From contig CAZMSF010000040.1 of the NCBI GenBank assembly GCA_964568885.1, positions 1 through 8,429 on the forward strand: 8,429 nucleotides of DNA, written 5' to 3'. Made by a program: the position numbers and the translations under genes. Source of the DNA: JAUSNA01 sp964568885 (GTDB taxonomy: Bacteria; Patescibacteriota; Microgenomatia; Levybacterales; GWA1-39-11). Shown piece by piece: positions 1-5,548 of this stretch. Position 1 is the stretch's first letter. Each line of letters starts with the position of its first letter. Under the pieces are notes generated by a model, which was not told the origin of the DNA, searched no databases, and worked only from the letters and a program-made list of their open reading frames with translations.

Positions 1-96
1 ATTCTTAGCGTGTATTTTTGACCCTTTTTTACGGCTTTGAGTCATTGCCGGCTTGCAGTTTTTAAAGTACGATTCCTGTCGATTCAATTCATCCCC
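1..96 (-). ncRNA. ssrA: tmRNA (ssrA), 5' part, cut by the window edge
   Basis: Transfer-messenger RNA rescues stalled ribosomes together with SmpB and adds a degradation tag. Read on the minus strand, the RNA begins at 96 with GGGGATGAATTGAATCGACA, which matches the conserved tmRNA 5' end (GGGG-acceptor strand, then the GAATCGAC block). Pseudoknot PK1 is visible: stem 1 pairs CGGC (50-47) with GCCG (35-32), and stem 2 pairs GACTC (43-39) with GGGTC (24-20). A ten-base A-rich spacer follows, then GCT AAG AAT (9-1). This is the expected place for the resume codon, so the tag probably begins Ala-Lys-Asn. The rest of the tag, later pseudoknots and 3' acceptor lie outside the window. It lies 49 nt downstream of smpB on the same strand, a common arrangement. 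The 5' end and PK1 are read directly; the exact resume codon is inferred. Confidence 0.9.
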
Positions 97-114
97 GTGT
101 CGAAATCTCATCTT

Positions 115-143
115 ATTTTACCAAAACATCCTATAGAAATCAA
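115..143 (-). promoter_or_regulatory. Sigma70-type promoter of ssrA
   Basis: On the minus strand TTGATT (143-138) and TAAAAT (120-115) are separated by exactly 17 nt. The -10 box ends 18 nt before the mature tmRNA 5' end, so transcription would start around 108 and leave a short leader for RNase P to remove. The -35 box lies just past the smpB stop codon (148-146), so ssrA can be transcribed independently of smpB. Confidence 0.6.
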
Positions 144-145
144 GT

Positions 146-586
146 TTAAAAGAGATTTTTGAGCTCGCGCTCCCGATCTCTTTCAACTGCTTTCTGTTTT
201 GTGTCTTTTCTTCTTTCGTAATCCTTTTTTCCCTTCGCAAGGCCAATTTCCAATTTAAAACGTCCATGTTTTTCATAAAGAGAGAGTGGGGCAAGCGTAT
301 ATTTTCCGGTTTCAAGCTTGTTTTTGAGGCTCAGAAGTTCCTTTTTATGAAGCAAAAGGCGGCGGGTTCTGTCTTCCTGGTAGTTTTCAACACGGGAAAA
401 TTTATAAGGGAAAATCTTTGTGTTTATGAGGTAGGCTTGACCGGACATGAGCTTGACATATGAGCCTGAGAGGTCGGCGTGGCCAAGCCGTATGGCTTTT
501 ACCTCAGACCCCAAAAGTTCGATTCCTGCCTCGAATTTTTCTTCAATTTTAAATTTTTGCGGTGCAGTTTTGTTGAAAATTTTCAT
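146..586 (-). CDS. smpB: SsrA-binding protein SmpB
   Basis: SmpB binds the tRNA-like domain of tmRNA and brings it to stalled ribosomes, with its C-terminal tail reading the empty mRNA channel. The 146-residue product matches the family over its full length. The N-terminal beta-barrel has GIELLGSEVKAIRLG (about 22-36, the usual GxELxGtEVKSlR) and the INTKIFPY strand. The central R-RLLLHKKE block is followed by TLAPLSLYEKHGRFKLEIGLA and GKKDYERR. The last 20 residues are the highly charged tail expected to become helical in the ribosome. It is slightly shorter than the usual 150-160 residues. The ATG at 586 is the natural start. There is no Shine-Dalgarno sequence, and a -10 box ends only 6 nt upstream, suggesting a leaderless mRNA. 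ssrA follows directly downstream. Confidence 0.97.
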   Translation of the reverse strand: MKIFNKTAPQKFKIEEKFEAGIELLGSEVKAIRLGHADLSGSYVKLMSGQAYLINTKIFPYKFSRVENYQEDRTRRLLLHKKELLSLKNKLETGKYTLAPLSLYEKHGRFKLEIGLAKGKKDYERRKDTKQKAVERDRERELKNLF

Positions 587-592
587 ATTGTA

Positions 593-601
593 ATTATATC
601 A
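593..601 (-). promoter_or_regulatory. Extended -10 promoter of smpB, probably leaderless
   Basis: TGATATAAT on the minus strand is a perfect -10 hexamer with the extended TGn motif. Only 6 nt separate it from the smpB ATG (586-584), so transcription should start at or next to the A of ATG. No good -35 box is visible at 16-18 nt, as is common for extended -10 promoters. The same nine-mer precedes both tRNA genes in the window. Confidence 0.55.
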
Positions 602-661
602 GCAATAAATGTTTTTTATGAAGCATAAGGAAAGGAGGAGAGTGCGGTAAAATTGTTGAAA

Positions 662-772
662 TTAGCCTCAAATGATATAGTTAGATATAGTTGTGCGTGA
701 AAAGTAGTGTGGATAACTTTTCACAGCCCTATAGTATAATTATATATCGGTATGGGTGTCTTTTGAGGCTAA
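662..772. repeat. Non-coding element bounded by an 11-bp inverted repeat, in the 587-836 intergenic region
   Basis: TTAGCCTCAAA (662-672) and TTTGAGGCTAA (762-772) are perfect inverted copies enclosing about 90 AT-rich bases. Inside are a second inverted repeat (697-724) and a 10-bp palindrome TATAATTATA (735-744). No credible ORF is present and I see no target-site duplication, so a miniature transposon is possible but unsupported. It lies between the 3' end of the propeller gene and the 5' end of smpB. Apart from this, the smpB promoter and the hairpin at 786-808, I see nothing else in the 250-bp gap. Confidence 0.6.
697..724. repeat. 9-bp inverted repeat with a DnaA-box-like 9-mer in its loop
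   Basis: GTGAAAAGT (697-705) and ACTTTTCAC (716-724) are perfect inverted copies with a 10-nt loop. Positions 708-716 read TGTGGATAA, the exact complement of the consensus DnaA box TTATCCACA. The box covers most of the loop plus the first base of the right arm. It lies inside the larger 662-772 inverted repeat. The structure is certain; a role as hairpin or DnaA site is not. Confidence 0.5.
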
Positions 773-785
773 ATGGAAGAAAAAC

Positions 786-808
786 GAAAAATAATCGAAA
801 GTCTTTCG
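786..808 (-). terminator. Weak intrinsic-terminator-like hairpin after the propeller gene
   Basis: On the minus strand CGAAA-GAC-TTTCG (808-796) is a 5-bp stem with a 3-nt loop, followed by ATTATTTTTC. It lies about 28 nt after the stop codon at 837. The stem is short and A/T-heavy, so it would be a weak terminator at best. Confidence 0.35.
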
Positions 809-836
809 TGACTGCTAAGGCGCTATTGACGTTTTC

Positions 837-2464
837 TTATAAATCAAAACTATAAATCGTGCCGTTTGATAACACATATCCTTTTTTATTTTTTTCATCC
901 ATTACAAATGATGTTGCATCTTTTATGAAACTTCCTTCGTATTGGGTTTGATACTCGCCTTTTTCATTAAGGGCCACTACCCTTTGATTTTTCACGTCAA
1001 TAATATACACGCTGTTGTTGTCCGGGTCTGCATATATCTTTGCGCCATCGGCAATAGGCCCCGCAAGCCCACTAAGCGCAATATCGTCATTTTTGCCCTT
1101 AGTGAAGCGCTCGACATTCCCATTGGCCTCAAGAACCCAGATAGGACCCGAAATACTAATGTCTACCGGGGTACTTTTGAAACTCGGCTTGTCGGTAAAG
1201 TAGGATGCTGCTTCATAGGAAGGTGCTTTGTATTTAAGAATGTCGTTGTCATTAAGCGTATAAATATTGCTCCCAAAAATATCAAAAGAACTCCCTTTAA
1301 TGCTTTTTATAATTACCTGGGTGTTCCCATTGCCTCTATCAATACTTGTCACTCCCCCACCCATGGCGTAAATAAATTTATCGTCAGAACTAAGATATGA
1401 GGCGCCTTCGGAAATCTCATATGTCTTTTTTACCTTACCATCCAGAGTGATAGTTGCTACCTGTTTGCCGCTTTTATCAAGCACCAAAAGAGTGCCTCCT
1501 TTTCCCGTGATAGCAGTTATGCTTTTTAACTCTCCCCCCGTCTTTAGGAACTCTTTTACATTTTTCGCACTACTCCCTCCCCCATCGCCGGAAATTTTTC
1601 CTTCCACTTTTTGCTTGAATTCGGTGAGCTTTTGATATTCGGCAGAGCCTTTGGAGTATTTTGAAAGCGAGTCATCAATCATTTTTGAAACAGCGGTGAA
1701 ATCTTCAAGTGCNNNNNNNNNNNNNNNNNNNNNNNNNNNNNNNNNNNNNNNNNNNNNNNNNNNNNNNNNNNNNNNNNNNNNNNNNNNNNNNNNNNNNNNN
1801 NNNNNNNNNNNNCTTCTTTCTCTTCGGGCTCCTCTTCTTCCAGAACAAAATCGTTATGGTGCTGTGAGTGTCCGATGCCGCTTAAATCTTTATATTGAAG
1901 AATGATAGCCCCTTCCGTTCCTTTTGAATTCTCATGTACAAGGGGAGTAATGTTTTCGGCGATTTGCGAAACATCGGGGCTTGAAAGATATTCCGAAATA
2001 TTTTCGAGCGGAATTTTTTTGGTAAAATCTCCTGTTTCAAAAACAACGATATCGTCATGCTGCAATTTTCCGGAAAACCCATGCAGCTCATTTTCAATTC
2101 CGGTTGCGATAACTCCTATTTTGCCTTGCCTTTTTATGACAACCTGACCAAGAGAAGCGATAACGATATAAAGGACATCGTTAACAATTGCACCGACGAG
2201 AATTGAATATGAATATCCTTCTTCAATGTTTTCGGAGACGTTGCCGACTGCCTTTTTAATATTTTCAAGTGATTTGTCATCCAATGCAAAAAATTCCCGC
2301 TGCAATTTTTCGAGAAGTTCCTTGCCGTATGGGGTAACGCTTCCTTTTCCTCCCTCCTTTTCTATGCTGAGTGTTATATACACATTGAGTGTTGTGTAGG
2401 CCTGAGTCCAGGTCGACTCTGTTGCGTTTGGAACAATTTTTGCGAGCAAAATATCTTGATTCAT
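837..2464 (-). CDS. Degenerate PP2C-like domain plus beta-propeller-like protein, interrupted by an assembly gap
   Basis: I read this as one gene crossing the 100-N gap. The N-terminal part (ATG at 2464, 217 residues before the gap) resembles a PP2C-type phosphatase core. Residues 86-116 (YSILVGAIVNDVLYIVIASL, then QVVIKRQGKI) look like the strands that usually carry VGDSRxYLxRxGxI, and LQHDDIVVFETGDF (135-148) sits where PP2C has GDxxxLxSDGL. The metal-binding Asp residues are not evident, so it is probably inactive or divergent. It ends in an acidic linker (EEEEPEEKE). After the gap 291 residues continue: a charged segment, a GDGGGSS linker, then repeated strands such as GTLLVLDKSGKQVATI and NSVYIIDVKNQRVVAL, typical of a beta-propeller. 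A membrane helix may be hidden in the gap. I prefer ATG 2464 to the in-frame TTG at 2485, which overlaps the upstream gene. It is third in an operon, 4 nt after the previous stop. A single gene needs a gap length of 3n+2, so the 100 N are a placeholder. Confidence 0.6.
1713..1812. other. Scaffold gap of exactly 100 N
   Basis: A run of exactly 100 N is the usual placeholder for a gap of unknown size. It falls inside the PP2C-like/propeller gene; both flanks are open on the minus strand, but not in the same frame if the gap were really 100 nt. Confidence 0.98.
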
Positions 2465-2468
2465 ACTT

Positions 2469-2705
2469 CTATAAAGAAAGAACAACCAGTATTAATAGTA
2501 TAAACGATAATATGGCATGAAGGATAGCGATAAACCGAAAAACAGGAGCGAAGGTCACTTGCACCATAAGCCTGTTAAATGAAAAAATCTGAAACGCAAG
2601 AACAAGTGCAAAAAGACTATAAATTATGAGAACCACTATCAAAAGAATTTTGGCAAATGAGTCCACGGAATTAAAAAAGTGAAAGAAATTAAATAGTATA
2701 TTCAT
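2469..2705 (-). CDS. Small two-helix membrane protein of unknown function
   Basis: This 78-residue protein is almost entirely hydrophobic: helix 1 at about 17-40 (FAKILLIVVLIIYSLFALVL) and helix 2 at about 55-77 (VFRFIAILHAILSFILLILV), joined by a short loop containing an Asn-Arg pair. I do not recognise a named family with confidence; small proteins of this look, often annotated as DUFs, are common in CPR genomes. Its ATG (2705-2703) overlaps the TGA of the PH-domain gene (2704-2702) in an ATGA arrangement, and its TAG is 4 nt before the next gene's ATG. The three genes are therefore probably co-translated. The sandwich between a PH-like membrane protein and a phosphatase-like/propeller protein suggests a membrane complex, which is inference. 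Confidence 0.8.
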   Translation of the reverse strand: MNILFNFFHFFNSVDSFAKILLIVVLIIYSLFALVLAFQIFSFNRLMVQVTFAPVFRFIAILHAILSFILLILVVLSL

Positions 2706-3355
2706 TGTGCTTCTGTAATGTCGTTTATTATTTCGGCGACCTTAGCCGGCCGCGGTACCCTGTCGTATTCGATGTTTTCCTCTTCTCCTGCGGTCTGGAC
2801 ATGTACGTCACCGTAGTTAAAAAGAGATCTGATAAATCCCGATTGCTTGTAGGTCACATCTTCAATCTTCTCCATTTTTGCCTGCGATATTTGCCGATAT
2901 AAAATTCCCGATAAGTCGATATCGATGACATGAAGATTTGTAACAAGACCGACATTAAAATACCACAAGGTAAAATTGATGAGGATAAATCCGAATACAA
3001 CTAAGTAATAGAAAGCTATATAGAGGGAAATTGCTTGCGGTGTGGGAAGAGGAAAAGGAAAAAAATTAATAAAAAAGGGAAATGTTAAGGGAAGTAAAAT
3101 GAGAAGAAATGAAGCAAATATCCAGGGGAGGTTGGTTGCAAAATGGCGCCTTACAAGAAGAATGATATCTTCGTTTTCCTCCTGCTCTTCAAAAGAAACC
3201 CCTTCGGGAAAATGGGTGAATGACGAATAGAAGTGGGGGGAAACTTTTGTATTGGTCGCTTTTTTTGGAGTTGGGGCAATGTTGTCCTCGCTGAGCTTCT
3301 CGTCACTTTGGTCATCGGTATTTAAAATAAATTCTCCGTTGAGCTCGTTATCCAT
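2702..3355 (-). CDS. Membrane protein with bacterial PH domain (bPH2/DUF304-like)
   Basis: The 217-residue product has an acidic, probably disordered N-terminus (1-65), two membrane helices (about 77-98 and 108-132), and a C-terminal domain matching bacterial PH proteins of the YdbS/YdbT (DUF304) type. It shows LVTNLHVIDIDLSGILYRQI, then MEKIEDVTYKQSGFIRSLFNYGDVHVQTAG in two blocks, ending in a P-RPAKVAEII helix. In the family the pattern is yxvTNxRli..G, ekIqdV, and lfgyGdvxIxTaG. The PH-like fold would face the cytoplasm; ligands are generally unknown. It is the first gene of an operon with two genes downstream, overlapping the second by 4 nt. The ATG at 3355 has no Shine-Dalgarno sequence. 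A TATAAT box is about 47 nt upstream. Confidence 0.8.
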   Translation of the reverse strand: MDNELNGEFILNTDDQSDEKLSEDNIAPTPKKATNTKVSPHFYSSFTHFPEGVSFEEQEENEDIILLVRRHFATNLPWIFASFLLILLPLTFPFFINFFPFPLPTPQAISLYIAFYYLVVFGFILINFTLWYFNVGLVTNLHVIDIDLSGILYRQISQAKMEKIEDVTYKQSGFIRSLFNYGDVHVQTAGEEENIEYDRVPRPAKVAEIINDITEAQ

Positions 3356-3401
3356 ATACAGATGGTGTTAATTCTTTTGGCAGGAAATATACGGTACGTT
3401 C

Positions 3402-3425
3402 ATTATACCTCAAACCTAAATTGAG
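3402..3425 (-). promoter_or_regulatory. Promoter of the PH-domain operon with adjoining inverted repeat
   Basis: On the minus strand TATAAT (3407-3402) is a perfect -10 box, about 47 nt before the ATG at 3355. Directly upstream, CTCAA (3425-3421) and TTTGAG (3414-3409) form an inverted repeat with a 6-7 nt spacer. No clear -35 is visible. The same CTCAAA/TTTGAG half-site flanks the tRNA-Ile promoter and bounds the 662-772 element, so it may be an operator. Confidence 0.45.
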
Positions 3426-3429
3426 CGCA

Positions 3430-5211
3430 CTATTTCTTCTCAATGTTGTACAGTGGGCCGACGATTTGAATATTTGCCGGGGCTCTTAGGTTAAAGTAAT
3501 TTTTAAAATCAGTTGCGTTAAAGCTTTTTGAGCCGGCATCACCATTAATTGTAACTTGAGTGGTACGGCCTGAGCCCGTATCCCAGGAAACAGACACATC
3601 CGAGACAGAGCTAAATGCACTTATCCCTCGGCTCGAAAGCTCTTGTCTGACCTTCCCTGCGTCCCACGTATCGGTGCCGTCGGGATTGGGTTTGTCGGGT
3701 TGAGAAAGATGGGTTTGGGTGCCCGAGTCCGCTTTTGCAAGAAGGAGGACATTGGTAATATCGGCAATTTCTTCAGATCTTAGCCAGGCAGTCCCTGCGT
3801 ATTGGCTGCGGGACCCCCAGTCGCAGTAGAACCATGGAGAAGCTTTGTCATACGCGTTGTTTTGAAGGTCGGAAAAACTACTGATACTGTCCGTTGAAGT
3901 ATCTTTCGCACTCTTTGTGAAGGAGGTTCCGCTCCATCCGATATCACTTGAGGAGAACACATATCCCCCGTGGGTTGATGAAAACCAGGCTTTAATCGGG
4001 TTTCCTCCCGATACCATGACCCAACCCCGCGTAGCATCAACCGCTTGTTGCCACGCGTCGGAATTTATTTCTTGTTTAACTACCTGGCACTGTTGGCTCG
4101 GACAAATATTTCCGCCACCGTTGTTGGTGTAGGCAAGAGCATAGGAGCGGGCGGCAATTGCCTGCGCCTTTAAAGACTCATTTGGCCAATTTGTCGGGAT
4201 TTCATAGACGTGTTTTACGTATGTTTCGATGTCCCAATTGGTGTCAAAGCTTTGTCCATATTCATTGCTTCCCGACACATGGATATTGATTCCCGTATCA
4301 TAATCTTTTTTTAAGTCATAATTTTGGTAGTATGCAGATAAAATTTGCTCCGCACTCTGCCCTGCTTCAGCTCTTCCCTTGGCTCCATATTGGTTGAGCC
4401 CTACCCTATTGGGAACGCCGTATGTGAAAAATCCAAAACGGGGAGAGAACCCCGGGTCTTTTCCGTTGGTAAGGTCTGAAGAGCAGCCTCCGCCGATGCC
4501 CGCATAGGCAGACTGCGGGATATGGAGGCTTCCCAACTTCTGCGCAAGAAGTTCTTGTTGGCGGGCCGAAAGCGCTGCAATTTGTCCGGTCAATGTATTT
4601 TGGTACGCAACGGCCCCATCAACTACTTTTTGGACATCTGCCCGTTCTTTGTCTAAAGAGACTTTCGCTACCGCAAGTTTGTTTTGCTCGTCTTCCAGTT
4701 CTACCTTCTTGTGTTCCAAATCAACCAGCTGAAGCGCGATATTTGTTATGATATTTTTATCTTGCTCGGTGTTTCTTTTTTGGTAAGTAAGCATGCTGGT
4801 GATATCTGAGATATTGTTACCGGAAAGAAAAATAAGAAGAGGTGAGAAGGTATAAGTTTTGATATAAGATTTTTTGACGGTTGCATCAAATAGTTTTTGT
4901 TTTGTTGAAAGATTTTTATAACCTTCATCAATAATTTTTTTCTTCGCTATCAAATCAGCTTCGATTTGAGCAACCTGATTGTCAATTGAAACAAGCTGGG
5001 ACTTAAGGCTTGTCAATTGGGTTTGGAGAGGTTTTGTTGCGCTTTGCGATTGCGAAAGCGCGTCTTTAAGGTCTGCAATTTTTTTTGTCAAGTCATCGTA
5101 TTCATCGGAATACGCAACGTTATGGAGGAGAAATCCGGAAAGAAGAACGATAAGTCCGACAAGAAGGGCAGTTGTCAACATATGTAAGTGCCTGTTATTG
5201 AAAAATTTCAT
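3430..5211 (-). CDS. Exported SpoIID/LytB-type peptidoglycan protein with N-terminal coiled coil
   Basis: SpoIID enzymes are lytic transglycosylases that cut glycan strands, and LytB-like relatives enhance amidases. The 593-residue product has an N-terminal signal or anchor helix (about 11-31), then a long coiled coil (about 36-226) rich in Lys, Glu, Gln and Leu, resembling the coiled-coil part of EnvC-type wall-hydrolase regulators. The SpoIID domain covers about 262-420: VGLNQYGAKGRAEAGQ (270-285), YEIPTNWPNESLKAQAIAAR (336-355) with the Glu where SpoIID has its essential SEMP glutamate, a C-x4-CQ pair (370 and 375) where SpoIID binds zinc, and AWFSSTHGGYVF (408-419). A further 170 C-terminal residues are unassigned. 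The ATG at 5211 is clear; no Shine-Dalgarno is seen. CPR bacteria do not sporulate, so the role is probably wall remodelling or division. Confidence 0.88.
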   Translation of the reverse strand: MKFFNNRHLHMLTTALLVGLIVLLSGFLLHNVAYSDEYDDLTKKIADLKDALSQSQSATKPLQTQLTSLKSQLVSIDNQVAQIEADLIAKKKIIDEGYKNLSTKQKLFDATVKKSYIKTYTFSPLLIFLSGNNISDITSMLTYQKRNTEQDKNIITNIALQLVDLEHKKVELEDEQNKLAVAKVSLDKERADVQKVVDGAVAYQNTLTGQIAALSARQQELLAQKLGSLHIPQSAYAGIGGGCSSDLTNGKDPGFSPRFGFFTYGVPNRVGLNQYGAKGRAEAGQSAEQILSAYYQNYDLKKDYDTGINIHVSGSNEYGQSFDTNWDIETYVKHVYEIPTNWPNESLKAQAIAARSYALAYTNNGGGNICPSQQCQVVKQEINSDAWQQAVDATRGWVMVSGGNPIKAWFSSTHGGYVFSSSDIGWSGTSFTKSAKDTSTDSISSFSDLQNNAYDKASPWFYCDWGSRSQYAGTAWLRSEEIADITNVLLLAKADSGTQTHLSQPDKPNPDGTDTWDAGKVRQELSSRGISAFSSVSDVSVSWDTGSGRTTQVTINGDAGSKSFNATDFKNYFNLRAPANIQIVGPLYNIEKK

Positions 5212-5225
5212 AATGGAAAAATAAG

Positions 5226-5254
5226 TTCAAAAATATCCGCTCAAATGATATAAT
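5226..5254 (+). promoter_or_regulatory. Promoter of the tRNA-Ile locus
   Basis: TTCAAA (5226-5231), a 17-nt spacer and TATAAT (5249-5254), with an extended TG at 5246-5247. Transcription would start near 5261, leaving a leader of about 89 nt before the mature tRNA. The -10 box begins inside or next to the left arm of a perfect 9-bp inverted repeat. Confidence 0.65.
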
Positions 5255-5277
5255 GAGACCCAAAGCTGATTTGAGCG
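5238..5277. repeat. 9-bp inverted repeat around the tRNA-Ile promoter, possible operator
   Basis: CGCTCAAAT (5238-5246) and ATTTGAGCG (5269-5277) are perfect inverted copies with a 22-nt spacer holding the -10 box and predicted start site. The geometry could suit a repressor bridging two half-sites. On the minus strand it also lies upstream of the SpoIID-like gene (ATG at 5211), so it could control both directions. Confidence 0.45.
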
Positions 5278-5290
5278 CTATCTTAGAAAA

Positions 5291-5309
5291 TTTGGGCACA
5301 TAGCTCAGC
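5291..5309 (+). pseudogene. Duplicate of the tRNA-Ile 5' end (outer copy)
   Basis: Nineteen bases, TTTGGGCACATAGCTCAGC, are identical to 5347-5365, covering three leader bases, the 5' acceptor strand, positions 8-9, the D-stem 5' strand and the start of the D-loop. After this the sequence diverges at once. The offset to the real tRNA is 56 nt. Confidence 0.85.
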
Positions 5310-5349
5310 CGTGGGTCAAAAGATTATTTTAAAATAGCCAAAAATGTTT

Positions 5350-5426
5350 GGGCACATAGCTCAGCTGGTTAGAGCACGAATCTTATAAGTTCGGGGTCCT
5401 TGGTTCGAACCCAAGTGTGCCCACCA
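5350..5426 (+). tRNA. tRNA-Ile(UAU)
   Basis: A complete 77-nt cloverleaf with encoded CCA. The acceptor GGGCACA/TGTGCCC, D-stem GCTC/GAGC, anticodon stem CGAAT/GTTCG (one T-G pair) and T-stem CTTGG/CCAAG with loop TTCGAAC are all intact. The anticodon loop is CTTATAA, giving anticodon TAT, which reads AUA isoleucine. Overall it resembles ordinary bacterial tRNA-Ile(GAU) except for the wobble base. Bacteria usually read AUA with a CAU tRNA modified to lysidine by TilS, so a UAU anticodon is uncommon. It is transcribed opposite to both neighbouring protein genes. Leader and trailer are complementary (AAAATGTTT/AAACATTTT), extending the acceptor stem, and T-rich sequence (5431-5441) follows. Confidence 0.95.
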
Positions 5427-5455
5427 AACATTTTATCTTTTGTCCCACAAATCAA

Positions 5456-5503
5456 CGAGCTTATAAGTTCGGGGTCGAAGGTATCGAACCCAAGTGTGCC
5501 CAC
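5456..5503 (+). pseudogene. Degenerate duplicate of the tRNA-Ile 3' half (outer copy)
   Basis: CTTATAAGTTCGGGGTC (5460-5476) repeats 5382-5398 exactly, and TCGAACCCAAGTGTGCCCAC (5484-5503) repeats 5405-5424 exactly. Between them CTT of the T-stem is changed to GAA and one base is inserted, which breaks the T-arm. The anticodon stem 5' strand has lost a base and no full CCA follows. It cannot be a functional tRNA on its own. Confidence 0.85.
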
Positions 5504-5516
5504 AAATTTTCGCCTT

Positions 5517-5545
5517 GAGCATCAAGTCTCCAGACTGATAAACTC
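5517..5545. other. Hairpin between the convergent tRNA-Ile locus and ATPase gene
   Basis: ATCAAGTCTCCAGACTGAT (5521-5539) folds into an 8-bp stem with one bulged base. No U-rich tract follows on either strand, so it is at most a poor terminator. It lies just past the 3' end of the ATPase gene. Confidence 0.25.
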
Positions 5546-5548
5546 GCT

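Larger units (their letters stand above)
5287..5510 (+). repeat. Nested inverted-repeat shell around tRNA-Ile
   Basis: Left and right arms pair in three blocks. Outer: AAAATTT-GGGCACA (5287-5300) with TGTGCCC-AC-AAATTTT (5495-5510). Middle: GTGGGTCAAAAGAT (5311-5324) with ATCTTTTGTCCCAC (5435-5448), 13 of 14 positions. Inner: AAAATGTTT (5341-5349) with AAACATTTT (5426-5434), directly continuing the tRNA acceptor stem. The transcript could fold into a long stalk with the tRNA on top. A small palindrome TATTTTAAAATA (5325-5336) interrupts the left arm. Confidence 0.8.

Noticed and set aside
735..740. TATAAT as a promoter for a small RNA in the 587-836 gap
   Set aside because: No -35 or TG extension is present on either strand, and the hexamer is part of a perfect TATAATTATA palindrome in an AT-rich stretch.
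697..744. Chromosomal replication origin
   Set aside because: Only one DnaA box was found and neither dnaA nor dnaN is nearby.
942..1400. 152-codon open frame on the plus strand opposite the propeller domain
   Set aside because: It is antisense to a clear protein, has an unusual composition and no recognisable motif; it is a shadow of the real gene.
2465..2485. TTG start for the PP2C-like gene at 2485
   Set aside because: It would overlap the upstream gene, while ATG at 2464 gives a tidy 4-nt gap after its stop.
5291..5503. attL/attR sites of an integrated element at a tRNA gene
   Set aside because: Integrative elements usually duplicate only the 3' end at a distance of kilobases and carry an integrase. 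Here both ends are duplicated within about 80 nt and there is no integrase.
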